Counted from the stretch's first letter, positions 41,644 to 49,974 are shown. The stretch is 64,000 bases of DNA from Bacteroidales bacterium (GCA_022647615.1 JALCKZ010000001.1:1352178-1416177), one strand, 5' to 3'. Program-made: numbers and translations. The notes: a model not told the origin generated them from the letters alone.

Positions 41644-42681
41644 ATGGAAAAATTAGATAACAGGAATATAGTACAATCAGATAATGAGCAATTTGCAAAT
41701 GCAAATGCAAATGCAAATGCAAGTTTGACTAACAGAACGAAGGAGAATGCGGTGTCTGGCGGAATGCGGGCGAATGCAGCAGTTGACAGCATAAAGGAGA
41801 ATGCGGTGTCTGGCGGAATGCGGGAGAATGTAGTAGTTGACAGAACAAAGGAGAATGCGGCGTTTGACCATTTGCTGGAGATTATGGATACGCTGCGTGT
41901 GAAGTGTCCTTGGGATAGGGTGCAAACCATTGATTCTCTGAGGCCTCAGACTATTGAGGAGACTTATGAGCTGAGCGACTCAATTCTTAAGGGGGATTTG
42001 CATGATATGTCTAAGGAGCTGGGGGACTTGCTGTTGCATATTGTTTTTTATGCAAAGATTGGGAAAGAGAAGGGAGCTTTTGATATTTCCGATGTGATTA
42101 ATCAACTTTGTAACAAGCTTATTTACAGGCATCCGCACGTTTATTCCTCTACAAAAGTTAAGAATGCCGGCGAGGTTGTTCAGAATTGGGAGCAGCTTAA
42201 GACTAAGGAGAAGGATGGAAATAAAACTGTGCTAAGTGGTGTGCCTGAGGGACTTCCAAGCGTTATCAAGGCGTATAGGATGCAGGATAAGGCGCGTGCC
42301 GTTGGGTTTGACTGGAAGAAGAAGGAGGATGTGTGGGATAAGGTTGCTGAGGAGATGGGCGAGCTCAAAGAGGCGCTGAGCGATTACTCTAATGCTCAGG
42401 CACAGGACGGTTCTAAGGCTCAGGCTAAGGGCGTATTTAAAGAGCAGGCAGAGAATGAGTTAGGGGATGTGCTGTTCTCTATTATTAATGCGGCAAGGTT
42501 GTATGACTTGAATCCCGACAGTGCACTGGAGAAGACGTGCGCTAAGTTCCGCAGAAGGTTTGGGTATTTGGAGGAGCATACTATCAAGCAGGGTAAGAAT
42601 TTGAAAGACATGACATTGGAGGAGATGGACAAGTACTGGGATGAGGCAAAGGCCCTTGAGAAAAATCAGATAAATAAATAG
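41644..42681 (+). CDS. mazG: MazG nucleoside triphosphate pyrophosphohydrolase with repeat-built N-terminus
   Basis: MazG hydrolyses NTPs to NMPs and limits ppGpp or damaged nucleotides. The enzyme core starts at about residue 75 (FDHLLEIMDTLRVKCPWDRVQTIDSLRP) and has two MazG domains, with EExYE (IEETYELSDSI) and the second-domain motif EEMGELKEAL with ENELGDVLFSIINAARL. Compared with the usual 260 residues, the protein is 345 long. The extra N-terminal 74 residues consist of NANANANA, encoded by a hexamer repeat, and two and a third copies of an 18-residue repeat with KENAVSGGMR. This extension is unlikely to be needed for catalysis. Confidence 0.93.
   Translation: MEKLDNRNIVQSDNEQFANANANANASLTNRTKENAVSGGMRANAAVDSIKENAVSGGMRENVVVDRTKENAAFDHLLEIMDTLRVKCPWDRVQTIDSLRPQTIEETYELSDSILKGDLHDMSKELGDLLLHIVFYAKIGKEKGAFDISDVINQLCNKLIYRHPHVYSSTKVKNAGEVVQNWEQLKTKEKDGNKTVLSGVPEGLPSVIKAYRMQDKARAVGFDWKKKEDVWDKVAEEMGELKEALSDYSNAQAQDGSKAQAKGVFKEQAENELGDVLFSIINAARLYDLNPDSALEKTCAKFRRRFGYLEEHTIKQGKNLKDMTLEEMDKYWDEAKALEKNQINK
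41695..41724. repeat. Hexamer repeat GCAAAT in mazG
   Basis: Four exact copies of GCAAAT (41695-41718) and one GCAAGT, in frame, encode Ala-Asn repeats. Copy-number change would keep the frame. Confidence 0.9.
41737..41862. repeat. 54-base tandem repeat in mazG
   Basis: Units at 41737-41790 and 41791-41844 plus a partial third copy at 41845-41862, in frame, encode 18-residue repeats with the core KENAVSGGMR. Confidence 0.9.
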
Positions 42682-42700
42682 ACGGATAGACTGGCAGGAA

Positions 42701-42783
42701 GATAGATAATAGATAATAGATAATAGATAGATAGTAGATAGATAGTAGATAGTAGATAGTAGATAGATAGTTAGGTAGTTAGT
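42701..42783. repeat. GATA/TAGATAGT microsatellite
   Basis: The gap between mazG and the TcdA-like gene is almost pure short-unit repeat: GATA, AGATAAT and AGATAGT blocks, ending in TTAGGTAGTTAGTTGG. It lies just upstream of the next start codon, so length changes could alter spacing of its expression signals. Confidence 0.9.
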
Positions 42784-42813
42784 TGGTCTGAAGATTTAAA
42801 ATCAGTGATTTTT

Positions 42814-43806
42814 ATGGAAGATTGGAGAGAAAGAACGGAGTTGCAGATTGGCAAGGAAGGGGTGCAAAAGCTTGAGAATGCGAGTGTTGCAATTATCGGG
42901 CTGGGCGGCGTGGGCGCTTTTGCAGCGGAGATGCTGTGCCGGGCTGGTGTGGGTTCTTTTATTCTGGCTGATTCTGATGTTATTGACATTACCAATAAGA
43001 ATAGGCAGCTGCCAGCTCTGGACAGCACTATCGGGAGAATAAAAACAGAGGTGATTGCAGAGCGGATGAGGGATATTAATAAAGATGTGAAGGTCAAAAT
43101 CATCTCCACATATATTGAGGAGGATAATTTAAGCGCCAAGCTTAAGTTGCGTCGTAAGGATGTTGCGGCAGAAAGGGGTGAAGCGGCGTGCGGAAACGTT
43201 GGAGCAAGTGATGGTGCGGCAGAAGGGGGTAAAGCGGTGTGCGGAAACGTTGGAGCAAGTGAGAGTATGGCAGAAGGGGGTAAAGCGGTGTGCGGAAACG
43301 TTGGAGCAAGTGAGAGTATGGCAGAAGGGGGTAAGGTGGTGTGCGGAAACGTTGGGGCAAGTGATGGTGCGGCAGAAAGGGGTAAGGTGGCGTGCGGAAA
43401 TGTTGGGGCGGGAGAGTGGAATGAGGTTGATTTTGTGGTGGATGCAATTGATACGCTTTCACCAAAGATTGCGCTGATTCAATATTGTTTGCAGAATAAG
43501 ATCCCGATGGTTTCTTCTATGGGTGCGGGGGCTAAGTATGATGCAACCAAGGTGCGGATTGCGGAGATTGAGAAGTCTTTTAATTGTCCGCTGGCCTATA
43601 TGCTGCGCAAAAGGCTGCATAAAGTTGGAATACGCAAGGGCTTCAAGGTTGTTTTTTCTGAGGAAATTCCTGATAAAGAGGCTATTATCCCTTGCGAGGG
43701 TAAAAATAAAAAGAGCCGTACCGGCACACTTTCTTATATGCCGGCGGTTTTTGGGTGCGTTTGTGCTCAAGCTGCTATTCAACATATTTTGAGCGTTGAT
43801 GTTTAA
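42814..43806 (+). CDS. tcdA: TcdA/ThiF-family E1-like enzyme with five internal 17-residue repeats
   Basis: The E1-like enzyme cyclises t6A to ct6A at position 37 of ANN-reading tRNAs. The core shows the nucleotide-binding GLGGVGAFAAEMLCRAG (about 28-44), the ITNKNRQLPALDSTIG segment, VDAIDTLSPKIALI, and the C-terminal CEGKNKKSRTGTLSYMPAVFG. Between the two halves residues 119-203 are five copies of a 17-residue repeat, AxxGKxxCGNVGASxxx, absent from the family. Without it the length would be about 245 residues, the normal size. The ATG at 42814 is chosen; an in-frame GTG lies three codons upstream. Confidence 0.9.
   Translation: MEDWRERTELQIGKEGVQKLENASVAIIGLGGVGAFAAEMLCRAGVGSFILADSDVIDITNKNRQLPALDSTIGRIKTEVIAERMRDINKDVKVKIISTYIEEDNLSAKLKLRRKDVAAERGEAACGNVGASDGAAEGGKAVCGNVGASESMAEGGKAVCGNVGASESMAEGGKVVCGNVGASDGAAERGKVACGNVGAGEWNEVDFVVDAIDTLSPKIALIQYCLQNKIPMVSSMGAGAKYDATKVRIAEIEKSFNCPLAYMLRKRLHKVGIRKGFKVVFSEEIPDKEAIIPCEGKNKKSRTGTLSYMPAVFGCVCAQAAIQHILSVDV
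43168..43422. repeat. 51-base tandem repeat array in tcdA
   Basis: Five in-frame 51-base units start at 43168, 43219, 43270, 43321 and 43372. Units 2 and 3 are identical over nearly all of their length; units 1, 4 and 5 differ by a few substitutions. Each encodes 17 residues with one Cys. Confidence 0.95.
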
Positions 43807-43815
43807 TTATTAAAT

Positions 43816-43866
43816 TTGCCCGCTTAATAATTAGCACATGTTGCCCGCTTAATAATTAGTACAATG
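43816..43866. repeat. 25-base duplication before the GNAT-like gene
   Basis: TTGCCCGCTTAATAATTAG with its next bases occurs twice in tandem (43816-43840, 43841-43866). The second copy runs into the ATG at 43864, so the duplication copies the translation start region. The first copy also overlaps the -7 box TAAATTTG at 43811-43818. Confidence 0.85.
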
Positions 43867-44994
43867 CACGTCACAGTCAAAGAGGTTAACGGTCCGGAAG
43901 AGTTAAAAATCTTCTATCAATTTCAGAACAAGCTTTACAGAAAATGCAAGGTTTATGTTCCTACATTGGATAAGGATCAGGAGAATACTTTGTTGCATGA
44001 TCCTGCGCTAAAGTACTGTACAAGAAAGCTTTGGCTGGCTTACTCAGATGAAGGAAAAGTTGTGGGGAGAATTCAGGGGATTATCAATCCGCGCTACAAT
44101 GATTTGTATTCTTTAAGAAGAGTCAGATTTGGATGGTTTGATTTTGACCGCGATATGGAGATTGCCAGGGTGCTGCTGGATGCGGTGGAGAAATGGGGTA
44201 AAGAGCAGGGAATGAGAGAAATGCACGGTCCTCTTGCGTATAACACGTTGGGAAGACAGGGAATGCTGGTAGAGGGATTTGAGAACATCCCTCCGGTTAA
44301 TTGCCTTTACAATTTCCCGTATTATCCGGATTATATGGAGAAATTGGGATTTGCCAAAGAGTGTGACTGGGTGCAATATTTGCTGAATGCTCAACAGGGC
44401 GCGCCTGTAAAATTGAGGCGGCTCTCCAAGATATTGCTGGAAAGATATCATCTTAAAGTGCTTAATATCAGAAAAGTGAAGAGAGATCCAAAGTTGAAGG
44501 AGGATTTGATAAAGAAGTTTTTTGTAATCTATAACGAGTGCTTTAAGAGCGTGCATAATTTTATTCCTCTTACACCGGAGGAGGAGCATGAGACGGGCGA
44601 GTTGTATTTCACTCTGATTAGAGAGCATATGACTTGCATTGTAGTGGATAAGAATGATGACATTGCGGCATTTGGCATTTGTACTCCTTCATTCTCAAGG
44701 GCTTTCATAAGGGCGAAAGGAAAACTTTTCCCTATTGGATGGTTCTTTATTTTGATGGCTTACATAAGATGCACATCTATTGATTTGATGATGGTGGGCT
44801 CCAGTCCCGCATGGAAATCAAAAGGTTTGTCTGCAATTTTCCATGCAAAGCTGGCTGCGTACTTTAAGCACTCTTCCGTTAAGTATGCCGTTACAAATCC
44901 GCAGCTGGAGGACAACAATGCTATAAAGGTCTGGGAGAGTTATAAATACGAGCCTTATATGAGAAGGCGCTGCTGGATTAAAGAAATAAAGTAG
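43864..44994 (+). CDS. GNAT-like acetyltransferase family protein
   Basis: This 376-residue soluble protein belongs to a Bacteroidota family annotated as N-acetyltransferase-like. It shows FYQFQNKLYRKCKVYVPTL at the N-terminus, the central KWGKEQGMREMHGPLAYNTLGRQGMLVEGFENIPP block, and a C-terminal GNAT-like half with SSPAWKSKGLSAIFHAKLAAYF and NPQLEDNNAIKVWESYKYEP. The acetyl-CoA motif A (Q/RxxGxG/A) is only weakly visible. No substrate is known. Its 3' end is partly duplicated downstream at 45057-45076. Confidence 0.75.
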   Translation: MHVTVKEVNGPEELKIFYQFQNKLYRKCKVYVPTLDKDQENTLLHDPALKYCTRKLWLAYSDEGKVVGRIQGIINPRYNDLYSLRRVRFGWFDFDRDMEIARVLLDAVEKWGKEQGMREMHGPLAYNTLGRQGMLVEGFENIPPVNCLYNFPYYPDYMEKLGFAKECDWVQYLLNAQQGAPVKLRRLSKILLERYHLKVLNIRKVKRDPKLKEDLIKKFFVIYNECFKSVHNFIPLTPEEEHETGELYFTLIREHMTCIVVDKNDDIAAFGICTPSFSRAFIRAKGKLFPIGWFFILMAYIRCTSIDLMMVGSSPAWKSKGLSAIFHAKLAAYFKHSSVKYAVTNPQLEDNNAIKVWESYKYEPYMRRRCWIKEIK

Positions 44995-45076
44995 CTATGA
45001 AAAAGCAGCATGAAAAAAGGGCAAAACTAGCATTAGAACAGGACAGCAATCTGTCGGGATTAAAGAAATAAAGTAG
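44975..45076. repeat. 20-base direct repeat around the 3' end of the GNAT-like gene
   Basis: GGATTAAAGAAATAAAGTAG occurs at 44975-44994, including the stop codon, and again exactly at 45057-45076. The second copy is overlapped at its left edge by a nonamer copy (45051-45059). Confidence 0.9.
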
Positions 45077-45095
45077 AAAATTTGGAGATTAATAT

Positions 45096-46184
45096 ATGAC
45101 TGACACAGAGAACACATTAGTGCAGAAGATTGATGATCTTAAGGTTAAGCTGGATAGTATTCAGACACAGCTTTCAGATCCTGATGTTATGAAGGATATG
45201 AAAAAGTACGTGCAGCTGAACAAAGATTATAAGGAACTGCAGCCGATTATTGCGGCGGGAGAAAAGTATAAGAAGATGGTTGCCGATTATGCGGCGGCCA
45301 AGGATATTCTTGTAAATGAGAAAGATGAGGAGCTTAAGGAGATGGCAAAGGAAGAAGTTGCCTCTTTGGATGTTGCTCTTCCAAATATGGAGCAGGAGAT
45401 TAGATTGCTGCTGGTTCCGGCTGATCCTGAGGATGGTAAGAATGCAATTGTGGAAATTCGCGGAGGTACCGGCGGAGATGAGGCGGCAATTTTTGCAGGA
45501 GATTTGTTCCGCATGTATTCAAAGTACGTGGAGAAGAAGGGATGGAAACTGGAAGTGACCAGCTCAAGTCCCGGAGCTGCAGGCGGTTACAAGGAGGTTA
45601 TTTTTACTGTAAGCGGAGATGGAGTGTACGGATTGCTGAAGTATGAGAGCGGAGTGCACAGAGTTCAGAGGGTTCCGCAGACAGAAACTCAAGGACGTTT
45701 GCATACGTCGGCGGCATCAGTTGCCGTTCTTCCTGAGGCGGGAGAGTTTGATATTGAGCTGAATGAGAAAGATATAAGAAAAGATATTTTCTGCGCTTCA
45801 GGTCCCGGAGGACAAGGAGTTAACACAACATATTCTGCAATTAGACTTACTCATATCCCGACAGGTATTGTAGTACAGTGCCAGGATGAGAGAAACCAGA
45901 TGAAGAATTATGAGAAGGCTCTTAATGAGTTGAGAACCAGGTTGTACAACATGGAGTATCAGAAATATCTGGATGGTATTTCAGCAAAAAGAAAGACCAT
46001 GGTTTCTACCGGAGACCGCAGTGCAAAAATCAGAACTTACAACTACCCGCAGAGCCGTGTTACGGATCACAGAATTAACTGGTCTACTCATAATTTACCG
46101 GTCTTCATGGATGGTGAAATTCAGGAAGTTATAGATCAGCTTCAGATTGCCGAGAACGCGGAGCGTTTAAAGGAGGCTGAGTAA
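45096..46184 (+). CDS. prfA: Peptide chain release factor 1
   Basis: RF1 ends translation at UAA and UAG. The 362-residue length is typical. The catalytic GGQ lies in SGPGGQGVNTTYSAIR near residues 239-241, and the stop-codon reading domain is seen in between (VHRVQRVPQTETQGRLHTSAASVAVLPE). The stop codon at 46182-46184 overlaps or nearly touches the start region of uvrA. A nonamer copy lies at 45856-45864. Confidence 0.98.
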   Translation: MTDTENTLVQKIDDLKVKLDSIQTQLSDPDVMKDMKKYVQLNKDYKELQPIIAAGEKYKKMVADYAAAKDILVNEKDEELKEMAKEEVASLDVALPNMEQEIRLLLVPADPEDGKNAIVEIRGGTGGDEAAIFAGDLFRMYSKYVEKKGWKLEVTSSSPGAAGGYKEVIFTVSGDGVYGLLKYESGVHRVQRVPQTETQGRLHTSAASVAVLPEAGEFDIELNEKDIRKDIFCASGPGGQGVNTTYSAIRLTHIPTGIVVQCQDERNQMKNYEKALNELRTRLYNMEYQKYLDGISAKRKTMVSTGDRSAKIRTYNYPQSRVTDHRINWSTHNLPVFMDGEIQEVIDQLQIAENAERLKEAE

Positions 46185-46188
46185 TCTT

Positions 46189-49113
46189 ACGGCTGCACAA
46201 GAATACATAACAATTAAGGGAGCAAGGGTTAATAACCTGAAAAACATCTCCTTAAAGATTCCGCGCGGAAAGCTTACGGTAATTACCGGAGTTTCTGGAA
46301 GCGGCAAATCTTCTCTTGCATTTGATACTTTATATGCGGAGGGGCAGCGCCGTTTTGCAGAGAGTCTTTCTGCTTTTGCCCGCCAGTTTCTTGGCAGGAT
46401 GACAAAGCCGGATGTGGATAAAATTGAGGGAATTCCGCCGGCGGTGGCAATTGAGCAGAGAGTTAACACCCGCAATCCGCGCTCTACAGTCGGCACAACC
46501 ACAGAGATTTACGATTATTTAAGAACATTATACGCAAAGATTGGAAAGACATTTTCTCCAATCAGCGGGGCTGAAGTTAAAAGAGAGAGCGTGGAAGATG
46601 TGACGGCTTATATTTCTAAAGTTGCGGAGGGGAGCGCCGTTTATATTCTTACACAACTAAAGTGGGATGTGAAGAAGGAGAGAATGGAGAAGCTGCTCTC
46701 TTTGAAACAGGCCGGCTATTCAAGGTTATTTGTTGATGGTGAGGTAGTTAGGATAGACGAAGTTATAAAGGAGATAGAAAAATTTAGCTCCGCGACAGTT
46801 TATATTTTAATCTCCCGTTTTATTCATTCTGTTAAAGAGGATGATGTTTCTGAAATCAGAAGTTCTTTGGAGACTGCGTTCGCAGAGGGAAAGGGACATC
46901 TGAGTATTGCTTTGCAAATGCCTGAGCAGGAGGATAATGCGAAAAATAAGAAAGAGGTAAAATCTGTCGGGAATAAAAAAATTAAATACAGGGAGTTCTC
47001 AAATATTTTTGAGGCGGACGGAATGAAGTTTGAGGAACCTACTGAACTTATGTTCAGTTTTAATAATCCTATTGGCGCTTGTCCGGTGTGCGGCGGGTAT
47101 GGCAACATGGTTGGAATTGATGAACATCTTGTCATTCCAAATGCTTCATTATCAGTCTATGAAGGGGCTATTGCTCCGTGGAGGGGAAAGATTATGGGGT
47201 GGTATTTGGATCAGCTGGTGGAGAATGCCGGGAAGTTTAATTTTCCTATTCACCGTCCTTATGCCCAGCTGACAAAAGAGCAGAAGGATTTGTTGTGGGA
47301 TGGTAATGAGTACTTTAAGGGCATCAATGATTTTTTCAAGTGGGTTGAAAGCAAGAAATATAAGATACAGTTCAGGTATATGCTTTCCAGATATTCCGGC
47401 AAAACTACCTGCAGAGCATGCGGAGGAAGCCGTCTGAAAAAAGAGGTGACGTATGTGAAGGTGGGGGGCAAAACTATTGTAGATCTGCTGGATATGAGCG
47501 TCGTTGAGCTGAAGAAATTCTTTGAAAATTTAACGCTTACTCCTTATGAGGAGAAAATTTGCAAGAGGGCAATTGCGGAGATAAATCAGAGACTGGATTA
47601 CATAATTAATGTCGGACTTGGATATCTCTCTTTGAGCAGACGTTCAAATACTTTGAGCGGCGGCGAGAGTCAGAGAATTAACCTTGTGAGTTCTTTGGGG
47701 AGCAGTCTTGTAGGGTCTTTGTATATTTTGGATGAGCCGAGCATAGGTTTGCATCCGCGTGATACGCAGAGGCTTATAAGCGTGATTAAAAAGCTGAGGG
47801 ACCTGGGCAATACAATAGTGATTGTTGAGCATGATGCGGATATTATTCGTGCGGCTGATGAATTGATTGATATTGGGCCGCTTGCGGGTGTTAATGGTGG
47901 CGAGGTTGTTTATCAGGGCCCGCCTCCCGCAAAGGCTGTTGCAGCTGAACCTGGCGAGCGCATGGAGCGCAGCGACTTTAAGCGAGCAGGTTCCAGCGCA
48001 ACAGCCTCAACAACTCAGCAGGACTTTGGACACTCCTTGACGCTGCAATACCTGTCGGGAACCAAACAAATCCAAATCCGCCAGCACAAACGCAAATGGG
48101 TATATTCCATTAATATAGAGGGCGCTATGGAACACAACCTGAAGAATATTAATGTGAAGTTCCCGCTTAAAGCATTCACCGTTGTGACTGGAGTGAGCGG
48201 CAGCGGCAAGTCCTCTCTTGTCGGAGATGTCTTGTATCCTGCGCTTTGCAGACATTTTGAGATTGTTGGTCCGCTGCCCGGAGCATACAGAGATTTGACC
48301 GGAGATTTGAAAAAATTGGATGGCGTTGAGTACATAGACCAGAATCCTCTTGGCAAGTCTGCCCGTTCTAATCCGGTGACTTACTTGAAGATATATGATG
48401 ATATAAGAAAAATATTTTCCGAGCAGCCGTATGCAAAAATGAACGGATACGGGCACTCTCATTTTTCATTTAACATAGACGGCGGAAGATGTCCTGTTTG
48501 TCTCGGCGACGGATTTATTACAATTCCCATGCAATTTATGGCGGACGTTAGAATGGTGTGCGAGGAGTGCGGAGGAAAGAGATTTAAACCTGATATTCTT
48601 GAGGTTAAGTATCATGATAAAAATATCAATGATGTGCTGAATCTTTCAGTTGACCAGGCAATAGAATTTTTTGGAGCTCAAAAGGAGTCTGTGGCTCAGA
48701 GAGTTGCGGAAAAACTGAAAGTTCTGCAGGATGTGGGTCTTGGATACATTCAGCTAGGGCAGAGCAGCAGCACGTTGAGCGGCGGTGAGAGTCAGAGAGT
48801 TATGCTTGCAAAGTTTTTGAGCAAGGATACTGCCTCAGGTCTTCCTGGCGCCGGAGGAAAATTGTTTATATTTGATGAACCAACTACGGGATTGCATTTT
48901 AATGACATTGGCAAACTGCTGCAAGCATTTGATGCACTTGTAGATGCGGGCAATACAATTATTGTGGTTGAGCACAACACAGATGTGATTAAGGCGGCAG
49001 ACTGGATTATAGATTTAGGTCCCGACAGCGGAGATAAAGGTGGTGAGGTTGTGTTTACCGGAACTCCGGAACAACTTAAGGATGAGCCGCGCTGGAAAGA
49101 ATATCTAAATTAA
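46189..49113 (+). CDS. uvrA: Excinuclease ABC subunit A, non-standard start codon and palindromic insertion
   Basis: UvrA finds DNA damage and loads UvrB. The reading frame is open from 46171, and the expected N-terminus (EYITIKGARVNNLKNISLKI, then GVSGSGKSSLAFDTLY) lies before the first ATG at 46399, which would cut off Walker A. No ATG, GTG or TTG precedes it. ACG at 46189 aligns with the family start and follows AGGAGG (46171-46176); CTG at 46177 is an alternative. Both ABC ATPase halves, signature motifs (LSGGESQR twice) and zinc motifs (CPVCGGYG, CRACGGSR, CPVCLGDG, CEECGG) are present. An extra segment of about 30 residues around EPGERMERSDFKRAGSSA is encoded by an inverted repeat. The length from ACG is 974 residues. 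Confidence 0.93.
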   Translation, partial: TAAQEYITIKGARVNNLKNISLKIPRGKLTVITGVSGSGKSSLAFDTLYAEGQRRFAESLSAFARQFLGRMTKPDVDKIEGIPPAVAIEQRVNTRNPRSTVGTTTEIYDYLRTLYAKIGKTFSPISGAEVKRESVEDVTAYISKVAEGSAVYILTQLKWDVKKERMEKLLSLKQAGYSRLFVDGEVVRIDEVIKEIEKFSSATVYILISRFIHSVKEDDVSEIRSSLETAFAEGKGHLSIALQMPEQEDNAKNKKEVKSVGNKKIKYREFSNIFEADGMKFEEPTELMFSFNNPIGACPVCGGYGNMVGIDEHLVIPNASLSVYEGAIAPWRGKIMGWYLDQLVENAGKFNFPIHRPYAQLTKEQKDLLWDGNEYFKGINDFFKWVESKKYKIQFRYMLSRYSGKTTCRACGGSRLKKEVTYVKVGGKTIVDLLDMSVVELKKFFENLTLTPYEEKICKRAIAEINQRLDYIINVGLGYLSLSRRSNTLSGGESQRINLVSSLGSSLVGSLYILDEPSIGLHPRDTQRLISVIKKLRDLGNTIVIVEHDADIIRAADELIDIGPLAGVNGGEVVYQGPPPAKAVAAEPGERMERSDFKRAGSSATASTTQQDFGHSLTLQYLSGTKQIQIRQHKRKWVYSINIEGAMEHNLKNINVKFPLKAFTVVTGVSGSGKSSLVGDVLYPALCRHFEIVGPLPGAYRDLTGDLKKLDGVEYIDQNPLGKSARSNPVTYLKIYDDIRKIFSEQPYAKMNGYGHSHFSFNIDGGRCPVCLGDGFITIPMQFMADVRMVCEECGGKRFKPDILEVKYHDKNINDVLNLSVDQAIEFFGAQKESVAQRVAEKLKVLQDVGLGYIQLGQSSSTLSGGESQRVMLAKFLSKDTASGLPGAGGKLFIFDEPTTGLHFNDIGKLLQAFDALVDAGNTIIVVEHNTDVIKAADWIIDLGPDSGDKGGEVVFTGTPEQLKDEPRWKEYLN
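47934..48006. repeat. Palindromic element inserted in uvrA
   Basis: Imperfect inverted repeat of about 25-28 bases per arm: left arm 47934-47961 starts GGCTGTTGC and contains AACCTGGCGAGCGC, right arm 47982-48006 ends GCGCAACAGCC and contains GCGAGCAGGTTCC. It is in frame and lies between the first ATPase half and the linker to the second. Confidence 0.75.
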
Positions 49114-49118
49114 ACTTT

Positions 49119-49973
49119 ATGAAAAAATACATCTTCACAACCCCTTTGTTAGTAGCTGTTTGCGCATTTTTATTTTGTAATGCGGCAAACGCTCAGAAAA
49201 AAATATGCATGAAGGCGGAGAATCCGTCCGATGCAATTGTCTCCATTATGAGTTACAATATTCACAATGGAACCGGGATGGACGGTATCAGGGATTACGG
49301 CAGAATTGCTCAGGTTATCAAAGAGATAGATCCGGATGTTGTTGCGCTGCAGGAGGTTGACAGCGTTAATGCCAGAAACGGAAATTTGAACGGAGCTGCG
49401 GAGATTGCAAATGCAGCCGGCATGCACTGGACCTTTGGAGCATCCCTTAAAAATTTCAGAGGAGGCGCATACGGTAATGCAATTCTTTCCAAAGAGAAAC
49501 CATTGTCATATAAAAATATTCCGTTGGAATCACCTAATGATGAGGACCGTGCATTGCTGATTGTGGAGTTTAAGGATTACTATTTTTGCTGTGCTCACTT
49601 GAGTCTTAATGATACGGACAGAGATGAGAGTTGTGTCACTATTCTTAATGAGATGAGAAAACTATCAGGCAAAAAATTGATATTCCTGTCGGGAGACTTC
49701 AACTCTCTTCCAGGCTCACACTCCGTTGCTCTGCTTATGCAATCTTTTGAAATACTGTCAAATCCGGCTGTCTTCACTTTTCCTTCCGTACAACCTGACC
49801 GCACTATTGACTACATCTGTCTCTATAAAAACAAGGCGGGCAAAAATTTGATAAAGAATTTTAAAGAGGGGAAGAACGGTCTTGCAACTTGGGTACAGCC
49901 GGAAACGGCCGCCTCTGATCATAGACCGGAAGCAGCCGTTATAATTAAAGGCACCAGTTTTATCCAAAAGTAA
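49119..49973 (+). CDS. Secreted endonuclease/exonuclease/phosphatase family hydrolase
   Basis: The 284-residue protein has a signal peptide (MKKYIFTTPLLVAVCAFLFCNAANA) and an EEP domain: SYNIHNGTGMDG, ALQEVDSV (catalytic Glu), AHLSLNDTDRD, SGDFNSLPGS and the final ASDHRPEAA. Family members are metal-dependent phosphodiesterases acting on DNA, sphingomyelin or inositol phosphates; the substrate here is unknown. It starts six bases after uvrA, perhaps by chance of gene order. It converges with relA, with one base between stops. A nonamer copy lies at 49686-49694. Confidence 0.9.
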   Translation: MKKYIFTTPLLVAVCAFLFCNAANAQKKICMKAENPSDAIVSIMSYNIHNGTGMDGIRDYGRIAQVIKEIDPDVVALQEVDSVNARNGNLNGAAEIANAAGMHWTFGASLKNFRGGAYGNAILSKEKPLSYKNIPLESPNDEDRALLIVEFKDYYFCCAHLSLNDTDRDESCVTILNEMRKLSGKKLIFLSGDFNSLPGSHSVALLMQSFEILSNPAVFTFPSVQPDRTIDYICLYKNKAGKNLIKNFKEGKNGLATWVQPETAASDHRPEAAVIIKGTSFIQK

Positions 49974-49974
49974 A

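Noticed and set aside
43142..43477. Regular 51-base repeats in tcdA as a CRISPR array or separate antisense gene
   Set aside because: The units are head to tail with no unique spacers and are in frame within a recognisable enzyme; frames on the other strand are repeat translations only.
46399..49113. uvrA beginning at the first ATG
   Set aside because: This would remove the first Walker A and about 70 conserved residues that are clearly encoded upstream in the same frame.
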